This document shows, in pieces, positions 1-6,844 of a stretch of DNA of 64,000 bases. Positions within the stretch are counted from its first letter, which is position 1; every line of letters begins with the position of its first letter. Made by a program: the position numbers and the translations under genes. The stretch is from the NCBI RefSeq assembly GCF_019710745.1, contig NZ_JAHKJW010000006.1, positions 124,001 to 188,000 on the forward strand, read 5' to 3'. The DNA is from Streptomyces beigongshangae. Its GTDB lineage: Bacteria > Actinomycetota > Actinomycetes > Streptomycetales > Streptomycetaceae. The notes beneath the pieces are model-generated. The model was not told the origin of the DNA and searched no databases. It saw only the letters and a program-made list of their open reading frames with translations.

Positions 1-232
1 GACAGCCTCATGCTGTTCTCGCCTGTCTGGACGGCGCCCTGGACGCTGGGGGAACCCGCGGCGCCGCGAGGGTCCGGCCGCCGGCGCGCCGGGGCCTGCG
101 CCCGTCGGGCCGGATTGGCGGCGCGGCCCGTCGGTGAACTCGCTGCGTGGGGGTCGGTCGGGGTGCGGAGTGGATCGCCCGGCGCCTGGCCGTCCGCCTC
201 GCGCGTCGGTGACGGGCCTCTCCGTGCTGGTT

Positions 233-260
233 CGACATGTGTCAACATAGACACATGTCG
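233..260. promoter_or_regulatory. Perfect inverted repeat, probable ArsR operator overlapping the arsR start
   Basis: Two perfectly complementary 11-bp arms (CGACATGTGTC and GACACATGTCG) are separated by 6 bp. The preferred ATG of the downstream arsR lies inside the right arm. ArsR/SmtB repressors bind such dyads, so this is most simply the autoregulatory operator. Its overlap with the start codon suggests a very short or absent leader on the transcript. Confidence 0.6.
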
Positions 261-650
261 AATGCGAACGTAGCGCCACCGCTCGAAGTCGAAGGCGATG
301 GCGACGGCCACGGCGACGGCCACGGCGTGGCGCCGTGCTGCCCGCCGCTGGCCGAGCGCCCGATGACCGCCGTGGAGGCCGAGGTGGCCGCGCGGATGTT
401 CAAGGCGCTCGGTGACCCGGTCCGGCTGCGGCTGTTCTCCGCTGTGGCCTCGCACGAGGGCGGGGAGGCGTGCGTGTGCGACATCTCCGATGTCGGCGTC
501 TCCCAGCCGACCGTCTCCCATCACCTGAAGAAGCTGAGGGAGGCCGGGCTGCTGACCTCCGACCGGCGCGGCACCTGGGTGTACTACCGGGTCGAGCCGT
601 CGGTGCTCGCCGCGATGGGCAAGCTGCTGACCCTGCCGGCCGCCGTCTGA
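255..650 (+). CDS. arsR: ArsR/SmtB-family metalloregulator
   Basis: Cytoplasmic winged-helix repressor of about 131 residues, expected to sense arsenite or another soft metal and release DNA. The core motif ACVCDI matches the metal-binding ELCVCDL motif of ArsR at the start of the DNA-recognition region. It is followed by a typical helix-turn-helix (VSQPTVSHHLKKLREAGLL) and a wing (RGTWVYYRVEP). An additional CCPPL cysteine pair lies near residue 29. I chose ATG 255 because relatives begin MSNA-; an in-frame ATG at 237 lies upstream in the left operator arm and one at 363 is internal. It converges on the ACR3 gene and is separate from the arsR of that operon. The metal specificity is inferred. 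Confidence 0.85.
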   Translation: MSNANVAPPLEVEGDGDGHGDGHGVAPCCPPLAERPMTAVEAEVAARMFKALGDPVRLRLFSAVASHEGGEACVCDISDVGVSQPTVSHHLKKLREAGLLTSDRRGTWVYYRVEPSVLAAMGKLLTLPAAV

Positions 651-691
651 GGGGAGACCGGCCGCCGTCTGAGGGGAGACCGGCCGCCGTC
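638..691. repeat. 22-bp tandem duplication across the arsR stop codon
   Basis: A 22-bp unit (GGCCGCCGTCTGAGGGGAGA and two more bases) occurs twice in tandem, at 638-659 and 660-681, followed by a 10-bp third partial copy. The first copy contains the arsR stop codon, so the duplication also repeats the last codons and the stop. Confidence 0.8.
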
Positions 692-847
692 CGGCGAGAG
701 AGCGGACAGGAGGGGGAGCGGTGGGCGGGACGCGTACGCGGACGTGGTCGAGTGCCGCAGCCCCGGCGTCACTCGACTGTCACGGCAGCTGTGCGGCGTC
801 CCGGGCCGGGTGGCCGCCGCCGGCCGGCACCGCATCGGTGGGCCGCG

Positions 848-1939
848 TCATGAACCCGGCTGGGCGGCCGTGAACTTGCGCCGCCAGGCGAGGGAGACGT
901 ACACCAGCGCCACCAGCACCGGGACCTCGATGAGCGGTCCGACCACGCCGGACAGAGCCTGCCCCGACGTGACGCCGAAGGTGGCGATGGCGACCGCGAT
1001 GGCCAGTTCGAAGTTGTTGCCCGCCGCGGTGAACGCGAGGGTCGCGGTGCGGTCGTAGGCGAGGCCGATGGCCTTGCCGAGCGCGAAGGTGCCGAACCAC
1101 ATCACCGCGAAGTACACCAGCAGCGGCAGTGCGATCCGGACGACGTCCAGCGGCTGTGAGGTGATCGTCTTCCCTTGCAGGGCGAAGAGGACGACGATCG
1201 TGAACAGCAGCCCGTACAGCGCCCACGGCCCGATCCTCGGCAGGAACTTCCGCTCGTAGTCCTCGCGGCCCATCCTCTGCTCGCCGATCCGACGGGTGAG
1301 GAAGCCGGCCAGCAGCGGGACACCGAGGAAGACGACCACGTTGAGCGCGATCTTCCCCATGGAGATGTCCAGGTGCTCGCCGTCGCCCAGGCCGAGCCAA
1401 CCGGGCAGCAGGTCGAGGTAGAGCCAGCCCAGCAGGCCGAACGCCAGGACCTGGAAGACCGAGTTGAGCGCGACGAGCACAGCGGCCGCCTCGCGGTCGC
1501 CGCAGGCCAGGTCGTTCCAGATGATGACCATGGCGATGCAGCGCGCCAGTCCGACGATGATCAGGCCGGTGCGGTACTCGGGCAGGTCCGGCAGGAAGAG
1601 CCACGCCAGCGCGAACATCACCGCGGGTCCCAGGACCCAGTTGATGACCAGTGAGGAGATCATCAGCTTCTTGTCGCCGGTGACGGCGTCGAACTTGTCG
1701 TAGCGGACCTTGGCCAGGACCGGGTACATCATGATCAGCAGGCCGAGCGCGATCGGCAGGGAGATCCCGCCGACCTCCACCTCCGCCAGCGCGTCGTCCA
1801 GCCCGGGGATCGCCCGGCCGAGTCCGAGGCCGACGGCCATGGCGAGCAGGATCCACACGGCGAGGTAGCGGTCGAGCGTGGAGAGCTTGGCGACGACGGA
1901 TGCTTCCTGCGTCGTCGCGGGCGCTTCGGCGCGGGTCAC
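848..1939 (-). CDS. ACR3-family arsenite efflux permease
   Basis: Inner-membrane arsenite exporter of about 363 residues, with about ten hydrophobic segments, coupled to proton motive force. Seen in sequence: the ACR3 signature ARCIAMVIIWN with the conserved membrane cysteine, and the late motif AGNNFELAIAVAI with a conserved glutamate. The GTG start overlaps the stop of the upstream arsR by four bases (GTGA at 1936-1939), so the two are translationally coupled. A longer open frame upstream is the arsR gene read in another frame. Function is well supported by the family. Often called arsB or acr3 in actinomycetes. Confidence 0.92.
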   Translation of the reverse strand: MTRAEAPATTQEASVVAKLSTLDRYLAVWILLAMAVGLGLGRAIPGLDDALAEVEVGGISLPIALGLLIMMYPVLAKVRYDKFDAVTGDKKLMISSLVINWVLGPAVMFALAWLFLPDLPEYRTGLIIVGLARCIAMVIIWNDLACGDREAAAVLVALNSVFQVLAFGLLGWLYLDLLPGWLGLGDGEHLDISMGKIALNVVVFLGVPLLAGFLTRRIGEQRMGREDYERKFLPRIGPWALYGLLFTIVVLFALQGKTITSQPLDVVRIALPLLVYFAVMWFGTFALGKAIGLAYDRTATLAFTAAGNNFELAIAVAIATFGVTSGQALSGVVGPLIEVPVLVALVYVSLAWRRKFTAAQPGS

Positions 1940-2241
1940 GGGCAGGCCCTCTTGTTGCAGGCGGCGGTACGGGCCTGTTTGGCCAGGTCGGCGAACTGCC
2001 CGGCGAGCGACGCGATGGCATCGGGGCGGAGCCTGTAGTAGGTGAAGCGTCCGCACGGCTCGGTCTCGACGACCCCGGCCTCGCGCAGGACTCTCAGGTG
2101 GTTGGAGAGGTTGGTCTGCTTGGCGCCGGTCTCCTCCACCAGGTGGGTGGTGCACAGCGTCTCGCGGGCGAGCAGGGTCACGATCCGGAGCCTGAGCGGG
2201 TCGGCCAGCACCCGGATCAGGTCAGTGTCGACTGACGTCAT
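1936..2241 (-). CDS. arsR: ArsR-family arsenical-responsive repressor
   Basis: Winged-helix repressor of about 101 residues that leads the arsR-ACR3 operon. The helix-turn-helix reads GAKQTNLSNHLRVLREAGVV and the wing CGRFTYYRLRP. Cysteines near residues 30 and 63, plus a C-terminal ACNKRACP tail, could form the As(III) site. The ELCVCDL motif found in the other arsR of this window is absent, so the two regulators are of different sub-types. Two adjacent ATGs (2244 and 2241) are possible starts. No clear ribosome binding site precedes either, which suggests a leaderless message. Confidence 0.88.
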   Translation of the reverse strand: MTSVDTDLIRVLADPLRLRIVTLLARETLCTTHLVEETGAKQTNLSNHLRVLREAGVVETEPCGRFTYYRLRPDAIASLAGQFADLAKQARTAACNKRACP

Positions 2242-2270
2242 CATGGACTGATACTGTCACATCACCTGGT

Positions 2271-2282
2271 GCTGATATCAGC
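2271..2282. promoter_or_regulatory. 12-bp palindrome in the arsR / arsC intergenic region
   Basis: GCTGATATCAGC is a perfect 12-bp palindrome about 30 bp upstream of the minus-strand arsR. A second dyad, GTCAGT-4-ACTGAC, lies at 2221-2236 inside the arsR start region. Either may be an ArsR operator controlling the divergent ars genes. The assignment is by position only. Confidence 0.4.
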
Positions 2283-2320
2283 CGGAGCTGACCCGTGGGC
2301 CCGTCGAAAGGGTCTTTCCA

Positions 2321-2562
2321 TGTCCGACGCTCCCGTCCCCGTCCCCGTCCTCGCCCTTGCCCTCGCCCTGCCGGACGGGAGCCTGGCCGCCGGTACCTGG
2401 ACCGGCCCGCGCCCCGATCCCGACGGCGCCCCGATCGCAGTCGCCCGCGCCGTCCGCGGCGGCCCCGCGCCATGCGTGGCGACATCGACTGCCGCGTCAC
2501 CGGCCTGCTCGCCGGCCTCCCGGGCGCCTGAAACCCCTCGGACCACCTGCCACTCACCTTGA
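2321..2562 (+). CDS. Hypothetical short open frame before arsC
   Basis: An 80-codon frame begins at an ATG preceded by AAAGGG with 7-nt spacing and ends just before the arsenate reductase. The peptide is Pro/Ala/Val rich (PVPVPVLALALALP near the start) and I recognise no family. It may be a decayed gene or noncoding leader between the divergent ars promoters and arsC. Confidence that it is expressed is low. Confidence 0.25.
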
Positions 2563-2575
2563 GAAGGAAGAACGC

Positions 2576-3004
2576 ATGTCCTCCGCTCCGCTCGCCTCCG
2601 TGCTGTTCGTCTGCGTCCACAACGCCGGTCGCTCGCAGATGGCCGCCGGATTCCTCCAGCACCTCGCGGGCGACCGCATCGAGGTCCGCTCCGCCGGCTC
2701 CGTCCCCGGCGATCGGGTGAACCCCGCAGCCGTCGAGGCGATGACCGAGGCCGGCATCGACATGTCCGCCGCCCGGCCGAGGATCCTCACCACCGAGGCG
2801 GTCCAGGCGTCCGACTACGTCATCACCATGGGCTGCGGCGACGCCTGCCCGGTCTTCCCCGGCAAGAAGTACCTCGACTGGGCCCTGGAGGACCCGGCGG
2901 GCAAGGGCGTCGACGCCGTCCGCCCGATCCGCGACGAGATCAGGACCCGCGTCGAGGCCCTCATCGCCGAGATCGACGCCACGCGGGAGGCGCGACGCCC
3001 GTGA
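2576..3004 (+). CDS. arsC: Arsenate reductase, low-molecular-weight phosphatase type
   Basis: Reduces As(V) to As(III), which the ACR3 pump then exports. The 142-residue protein has the LMW-PTPase P-loop CVHNAGRS (Cys13, Arg19). It also has the MGCGDACP segment with Cys87 and Cys91, the extra thiols that relay oxidation during arsenate reduction, and a conserved KKYLDW with Asp101. Actinobacterial members use either thioredoxin or mycothiol/mycoredoxin, and the sequence does not decide which. ATG 2576 is preceded by GAGAAGGAAG at good spacing. It is transcribed away from the arsR-ACR3 operon. Confidence 0.92.
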   Translation: MSSAPLASVLFVCVHNAGRSQMAAGFLQHLAGDRIEVRSAGSVPGDRVNPAAVEAMTEAGIDMSAARPRILTTEAVQASDYVITMGCGDACPVFPGKKYLDWALEDPAGKGVDAVRPIRDEIRTRVEALIAEIDATREARRP

Positions 3005-3116
3005 CGTGGCCCGGCCCGGTGTGCGTCGTCCGCCTGGATCAGCCCGGCCGCTCCCTCCCCGGCGCAGACCGGTCCCTCCCCGGTGCAAGCCGGTCTCCAA
3101 GTCTGGAGCCGGTCCT

Positions 3117-3788
3117 TCACGGCCAGAGCAGTTGCTTGTCCCAGCCCTCGGCGGAGCGGAGGTAGGCGAGCCGGGTGTGCTTGCGCTGCTTGTCGCCCTG
3201 CCAGAACTCCACGCCGTGGGGGTCCAGGGTGTACAGGGTCCACTCCGGCACCACCAGGTCCGGTTCGCGCCCCAGCCGGGCGAGCGCCTCCTCGGTCGCC
3301 GCCGAGACGCTCCTCGGGTCGTCCAGCGGCCTGCTCTGCATCCCGGCCAGCGCCTCCGCGCGGGAGCCCAGCGGGCGGGCGAGGAAGTCCTGGGCGCTGA
3401 GCTCCGGGCTCCCGGTCGCCACCGCGCCACGCAGCCGTACCTGGCGGGCCTGCTGCGGCCAGTAGAACGTGAGCGCGGCCGCGGGCGCGGCCGCCAGGTC
3501 ACGGCCCTTGGGGCTGGCCGCGTGAGCGGCGAAGCTCCAGCCTGCCGGGCCGACGTCCTTCAGCAGCAGCACCCGGGCGGAGGGCATGCCGTCCTGCCCC
3601 GCCGTCGACAGCGTCATGGCGTGCGGTTCGCGCACCCCTGCCGCGACGGCCTCCGTCAGCCACTCGATGAACAGTTCCTGGGGCGAGTCCGGGGTCTCCT
3701 GCGGAGAGAACCGCGGCAGCGGACCCGCGAACACGTCAAGACTCCGCAGTACCTCACGCACGGTGGGTGACTGCTGCTCTACGGACAT
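3117..3788 (-). CDS. Pyridoxamine-phosphate-oxidase-family flavoenzyme
   Basis: FMN-dependent split-barrel oxidase of 223 residues, close to the length of PdxH (PNP/PMP oxidase) and PhzG. FMN-site motifs are visible: SARVLLLKDV near residue 70, FYWPQQARQVRLRG near residue 108, and the C-terminal RLAYLRSAEGWDKQLLWP, where PdxH carries its substrate-binding arginines. It could make pyridoxal phosphate or act on another small amine, as PhzG does. No phenazine genes are nearby, so a PdxH-like role is the default. It stands alone between the ars genes and the DUF397 gene. Confidence 0.75.
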   Translation of the reverse strand: MSVEQQSPTVREVLRSLDVFAGPLPRFSPQETPDSPQELFIEWLTEAVAAGVREPHAMTLSTAGQDGMPSARVLLLKDVGPAGWSFAAHAASPKGRDLAAAPAAALTFYWPQQARQVRLRGAVATGSPELSAQDFLARPLGSRAEALAGMQSRPLDDPRSVSAATEEALARLGREPDLVVPEWTLYTLDPHGVEFWQGDKQRKHTRLAYLRSAEGWDKQLLWP

Positions 3789-3887
3789 GTGTCTTGCTTC
3801 TCCACTCGGGGGTGCGCAGGGCCGTCACGGACGGCGGAACGGTTCCGGGCGGCTGTCAACGGGAAGCCGCGCGATGATGACAGGCCG

Positions 3888-4085
3888 TCAGGAATTCCCG
3901 ACGAACCCCGCCCACGCCTCGTGTGACACGCGGATCACGGGCCCGGCCGCGGACTTGGAGTCCCGGACGTGTACGGCTTCCGTACCGGCCGCGACCTCGA
4001 CGCACTGGCCGCCTTCGGCTCCGCTGTAGCTGCTCTTCCGCCAGGCGAGGCCGGGTTCGACGGCCGGGGACTCAGAGCTGTTCAT
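3888..4085 (-). CDS. DUF397 small protein
   Basis: A 65-residue DUF397 protein with the family pattern WRKSSYSGAEGGQCVEVA followed by VHVRDSK and a C-terminal W-AGFV segment. DUF397 proteins pair with XRE/DUF5753 regulators in Streptomyces, as in the whiJ-like and abaA-like loci that influence development and antibiotic production. The ATG overlaps the stop of the upstream XRE gene (ATGA at 4082-4085), which supports coupled expression. The molecular role of such proteins is thought to be binding and modulating the cognate regulator. Confidence 0.85.
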   Translation of the reverse strand: MNSSESPAVEPGLAWRKSSYSGAEGGQCVEVAAGTEAVHVRDSKSAAGPVIRVSHEAWAGFVGNS

Positions 4086-4465
4086 AGGGATCTCAGCAAC
4101 CTTTCCACGAAGTCCAACGACTCTCGGGAGGGGAGAGCCTGTGATCGCATGATCCCATAACGGGCAGCGGCGAGTGTGGTCTGTTCCGGCTCGGTCTGAA
4201 GAGCGCTGGTTCCTTGAACTTCCGTGTAGACGAACCTCGTTCCGTCCCTGCGGGTGATGACCGTGAACGCACCGTCCACACCGGCGTTGTCCTCGTCGTA
4301 CGACGCGACCGTGGACGCCGCGTAACCGATCCGCCGTCCGAACTCCTCGCGCTCCAGACCCGCCCGCACCCGCAGCGTCTTCGGTGTCCGTCCGAACGCG
4401 ACGACCACCGCCTGGCCGGACGTGTCCGCCGTCGCCTCTCCCGTATCCGCATCCTCCGCCACCAC
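4082..4465 (-). CDS. XRE-family regulator with internal deletion of the DUF5753 domain
   Basis: About 127 residues from GTG 4465, which follows GAGGGGG at 8 nt. The N-terminal part (VAFGRTPKTLRVRAGLEREE, then a Y-AASTVASYD helix) matches the start of a helix-turn-helix. The C-terminal part (GAFTVITRRDGTRFVYTEVQG, then RYGIMRSQALPSRESLDFV) matches the end of a DUF5753 effector domain. Normal family members are about 270-290 residues, so roughly 150 residues covering the rest of the HTH and most of DUF5753 are missing, apparently in frame. It is probably non-functional as a repressor but could still interact with its DUF397 partner. Confidence 0.7.
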   Translation of the reverse strand: MVAEDADTGEATADTSGQAVVVAFGRTPKTLRVRAGLEREEFGRRIGYAASTVASYDEDNAGVDGAFTVITRRDGTRFVYTEVQGTSALQTEPEQTTLAAARYGIMRSQALPSRESLDFVERLLRSL

Positions 4466-4621
4466 GGCCCCGGCCCCCTCGTCCGTATTCCTGGTCCAAC
4501 GCCGGCCCGGCGGTCCCGTCACGCCGCGCGTCCCGTACCCGTACCGCCACCGCGCGCACAACGGACCACGTCGGTGCGTCACTGCTGGTCACGCTAAGCG
4601 ACCGGCGGCATCGTCGTCGGT

Positions 4622-5314
4622 ATGACGAGCCACCACCCCAGCCCCATCGGCACCTCTCAACCCACGTGTCCCGAAGGCAACTCGAACCTTTCCTTCGAGA
4701 TGCGGTCCACCTCCACCCCGCGTGGTGCCCGTCTCGCGCGCCGGCCGGCCGCGCACCGGCTCGACGTCTGGGGCATCCCGTACGGCACCCGTCCGCACGA
4801 GGAGGTGGTGCTGGTGCTCGGCGAGCTGACCGCCAACGCCGTGCGGCACGGCCATGTCCCCGGCCGGGACTTCCGTCTGCTCCTGCGGGTGGGCGCACCC
4901 GCCCGCACGGTCAGGGTCGAGGTCACCGACACGCGCGGCGACCGCACGCCGCCGGACCCGCGGGAGCTGCCCGTCCCCGGAACCGAGGACACCGGTGGCC
5001 GGGGGCTGCTCCTCGTCGCGGCGCTCGCCGTCCGCTGGGGCTGGCACCCCCGGCGCGGGGGGCCGGGCAAAACGGTCTGGGCGGAGTGCGTGTCCGCTGC
5101 CTGCGAGGCGGCCGGTCCTCTCAGGCGCGGCAGGGCGGCCTGGACCAGGGTGCCGCGTTCGGACGCCTCCCAGGTGCGCAGGGGCCGAGCGCCCGCCCCG
5201 AACGCGACCTGCGCGTTTCGTCCTGAACGGTACGGCTACCCGTGCATTCCACGGAGGGCGAGCCGGTCCTCCGTCCCGAGTTGGTCCCGCACCGCATGCA
5301 AGGAGCAGTCGTGA
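4622..5314 (+). CDS. RsbW-like serine kinase / anti-sigma ATPase domain protein
   Basis: HATPase_c-type ATP-binding protein, divergent from the XRE gene with only about 150 bp between likely starts. Visible Bergerat-fold motifs are the N-box LVLGELTANAVRHG near residue 65, VEVTDTRGDR, and a G-box TGGRGLLLVAALA. Such proteins form the third member of the XRE/DUF397/ATPase trio. Homology ends near VWAECVS (about residue 158). The remaining about 70 residues are Arg/Pro rich and look like frameshifted or read-through sequence, so the native stop may have been lost. No ribosome binding site is evident before the ATG, and the message may be leaderless. Confidence 0.75.
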   Translation: MTSHHPSPIGTSQPTCPEGNSNLSFEMRSTSTPRGARLARRPAAHRLDVWGIPYGTRPHEEVVLVLGELTANAVRHGHVPGRDFRLLLRVGAPARTVRVEVTDTRGDRTPPDPRELPVPGTEDTGGRGLLLVAALAVRWGWHPRRGGPGKTVWAECVSAACEAAGPLRRGRAAWTRVPRSDASQVRRGRAPAPNATCAFRPERYGYPCIPRRASRSSVPSWSRTACKEQS

Positions 5315-5481
5315 CCGTTCCCGAGGAGAACCGCCCCAAGACGACGTCCACCGACGAGGTCGTGGCGACCCGTGACGAGAGGGCGTCGGCCGAGCAGGAC
5401 AACGGCGCCACCGGGCGCACCCTGCGCGAGGCGATGGAGGAGGCCGGACTCCACCCGGACGACGTCCGGGACGAGAACTGA
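5311..5481 (+). CDS. Small acidic hypothetical protein
   Basis: A 56-residue, highly charged peptide starting at GTG 5311, five bases after a strong AAGGAG. It contains RTLREAMEEAGLHPDDVRDEN at its end and no membrane segment. Similar short acidic proteins are common in Streptomyces, but I recognise no function. The ribosome binding site and codon usage support it as real. Confidence 0.5.
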   Translation: MTVPEENRPKTTSTDEVVATRDERASAEQDNGATGRTLREAMEEAGLHPDDVRDEN

Positions 5482-5514
5482 CAGGACGAAGACGCTCCGC
5501 GGTGACGCGGCGGC

Positions 5515-5810
5515 CGCCTTCTCCCAGGGCACCGGTTCGGTGGGCCCGAGGAACGCGTCGCGCAGAGTCACCTTGCCGCAACCGCCCTCCTCGGCGGGCG
5601 TACCGACCGCGAGGAGCGTGCCGTCCATCGTGCCGCCCACCTGCTCCAGCACGGCGCACAGCGCGAGTGCCGCGCCCACTCCCGCCCCGGCGATCAGGTC
5701 GTGCCCGCAGGCGTGCCCGGGTTCCGGCGGGCGGTGCACCTCCAGGACGACCTCCCGCAGCCGGTCGGACCGGGCCGCCACTTCCTGCCCGATATGGGTG
5801 TACGCCCTTC
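5515..5810 (-). pseudogene. Eroded M20-family amidohydrolase fragment
   Basis: The minus strand encodes IGQEVAARSDRLREVVLEVH, then PGHACGHDLIAGAGVGAALA, then TLLAVGTPAEEGGCGKVTLR. The GHACGHD metal-binding motif and the GTPAEEGG motif with its catalytic and metal-binding glutamates are hallmarks of M20D peptidases/amidohydrolases. Normal proteins have about 400 residues, whereas only about 95 remain, without a start. The C-terminal side runs into unrelated sequence after the FLGPTEPVP segment. This is a relic sitting at the 3' end of the SDR gene. Confidence 0.7.
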
Positions 5811-5817
5811 GTGGCTT

Positions 5818-6621
5818 TCAGCTCTGCTGGTCGCCGGAACCCGGCTCGGCCATCTTCCGGTGCGCCTGTGCCTTCGCCTTGTCGGGCAGCACCTTGTCGG
5901 CCAGCCCCTGCGCCTTGGTCTTGAGGGAGCCGGCGACGAGCTTGTCCTTGCCGGAGAAGAGGGCGTCGAGACCCTGCCGGGCGACCTGTGCGGGGTCGTC
6001 CTTGTCCTGCCGGCCGATCTTCGTGTCGTCCATGTCGGCGCGGTGGAAGAAGTCGGTCTCGGTCGGTCCCGGCATCAGCGCGGTCAGGGTGATCCCGGTG
6101 TCCTTGAGCTCGTTCTGCAGCGCTTCGGTGAAGGACTGCAGGAACGACTTGGAGGCGTTGTAGACCGCCTGGAAGGAGCCGGGCATCGTCGAGGCGATCG
6201 AAGAGGTGACGAGGATGCGGCCCGTGTCGCGTACGACCATGTCCTGTACGACGCGCTTGGCCAGGTGCACCGTCGAGCGGACGTTGAGGTCGACGATCTC
6301 CAGTTCGTCCGCCAGGTCGGTGTCGGCGAACGCCCCGCCCCGCCCCACCCCGGCGTTCAGGACGACGACGTCGAGCGGCCGGCCCAGCGTCGTGGCGGCC
6401 GCGAAGAGGGCCTCGGTGGCCTCGTAGGAGCGCAGATCGCCCTGGACCGCCTCCACCTGGGCGCCCGCCGCGCGCAGCTGCTCGGCCGCCTGCTGGAGCC
6501 GTGCGCCGTCCTCGGCGTTGACGACGAGGTCGAAGCCCCGCTCGGCCAGTTGCCGGGACAGTTCCAGTCCGATGCCGCTGGAGGCACCGGTGACGAGGGC
6601 AAGGGGCTTGTCGTGGGTCAT
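5818..6621 (-). CDS. Short-chain dehydrogenase/reductase
   Basis: Classical SDR of 267 residues with the NAD(P)-binding TGASSGIG motif near residue 11, LNAGVG, catalytic Ser in VTSSIAS, and YNASK (Tyr/Lys pair). PGPTETDFF follows the active site. A C-terminal Lys-rich extension (about residues 220-267) is typical of the Streptomyces DltE-like or YqjQ-like subgroup. Substrate is unknown. It is transcribed away from the PKS cluster and has no evident link to it. ATG 6621 is preceded by GGGAAGAAG. Confidence 0.85.
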   Translation of the reverse strand: MTHDKPLALVTGASSGIGLELSRQLAERGFDLVVNAEDGARLQQAAEQLRAAGAQVEAVQGDLRSYEATEALFAAATTLGRPLDVVVLNAGVGRGGAFADTDLADELEIVDLNVRSTVHLAKRVVQDMVVRDTGRILVTSSIASTMPGSFQAVYNASKSFLQSFTEALQNELKDTGITLTALMPGPTETDFFHRADMDDTKIGRQDKDDPAQVARQGLDALFSGKDKLVAGSLKTKAQGLADKVLPDKAKAQAHRKMAEPGSGDQQS

Positions 6622-6786
6622 GTGCGGTCTTCTTCCGGGAGGGAGGGGAGGGGAGGGGGTCAGGCGGGGGAGGGAGTCGGGCAGGGGCGTTCGGCAGGAC
6701 ATCCGGTACGTCCACGGTTACCCCTACTCCACCCCCGGAACCAGCGGCCCGCGATCGGGGGGCACCGTTCGCGCGTTTCCTTTTTG

Positions 6787-6804
6787 TACCGGAACATTCT
6801 GGTA
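6787..6804. promoter_or_regulatory. Imperfect palindrome upstream of the FAAL-PKS operon
   Basis: TACCGGAACATTCTGGTA has twofold symmetry of the form TACC-n-GAA-nn-TTC-n-GGTA. It lies 41 bp upstream of the acyl-AMP ligase start, within a locally AT-richer stretch, where a repressor or activator of the biosynthetic operon could bind. No pathway-specific regulator is encoded beside it, so the cognate factor is unknown. Confidence 0.4.
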
Positions 6805-6844
6805 ATCGACCTGCTCCTCGACCGCGACCTAGGAGAGCCCGGAC

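Noticed and set aside
1-232. Short open frames at the window start on both strands
   Set aside because: They are compositionally biased, lack ribosome binding sites and overlap each other. Nothing recognisable is present before the arsR operator.
3117-3788. Phenazine gene cluster member (phzG)
   Set aside because: The protein is PNPOx-like and could resemble PhzG, but no other phz genes are present, so a phenazine role is not supported.
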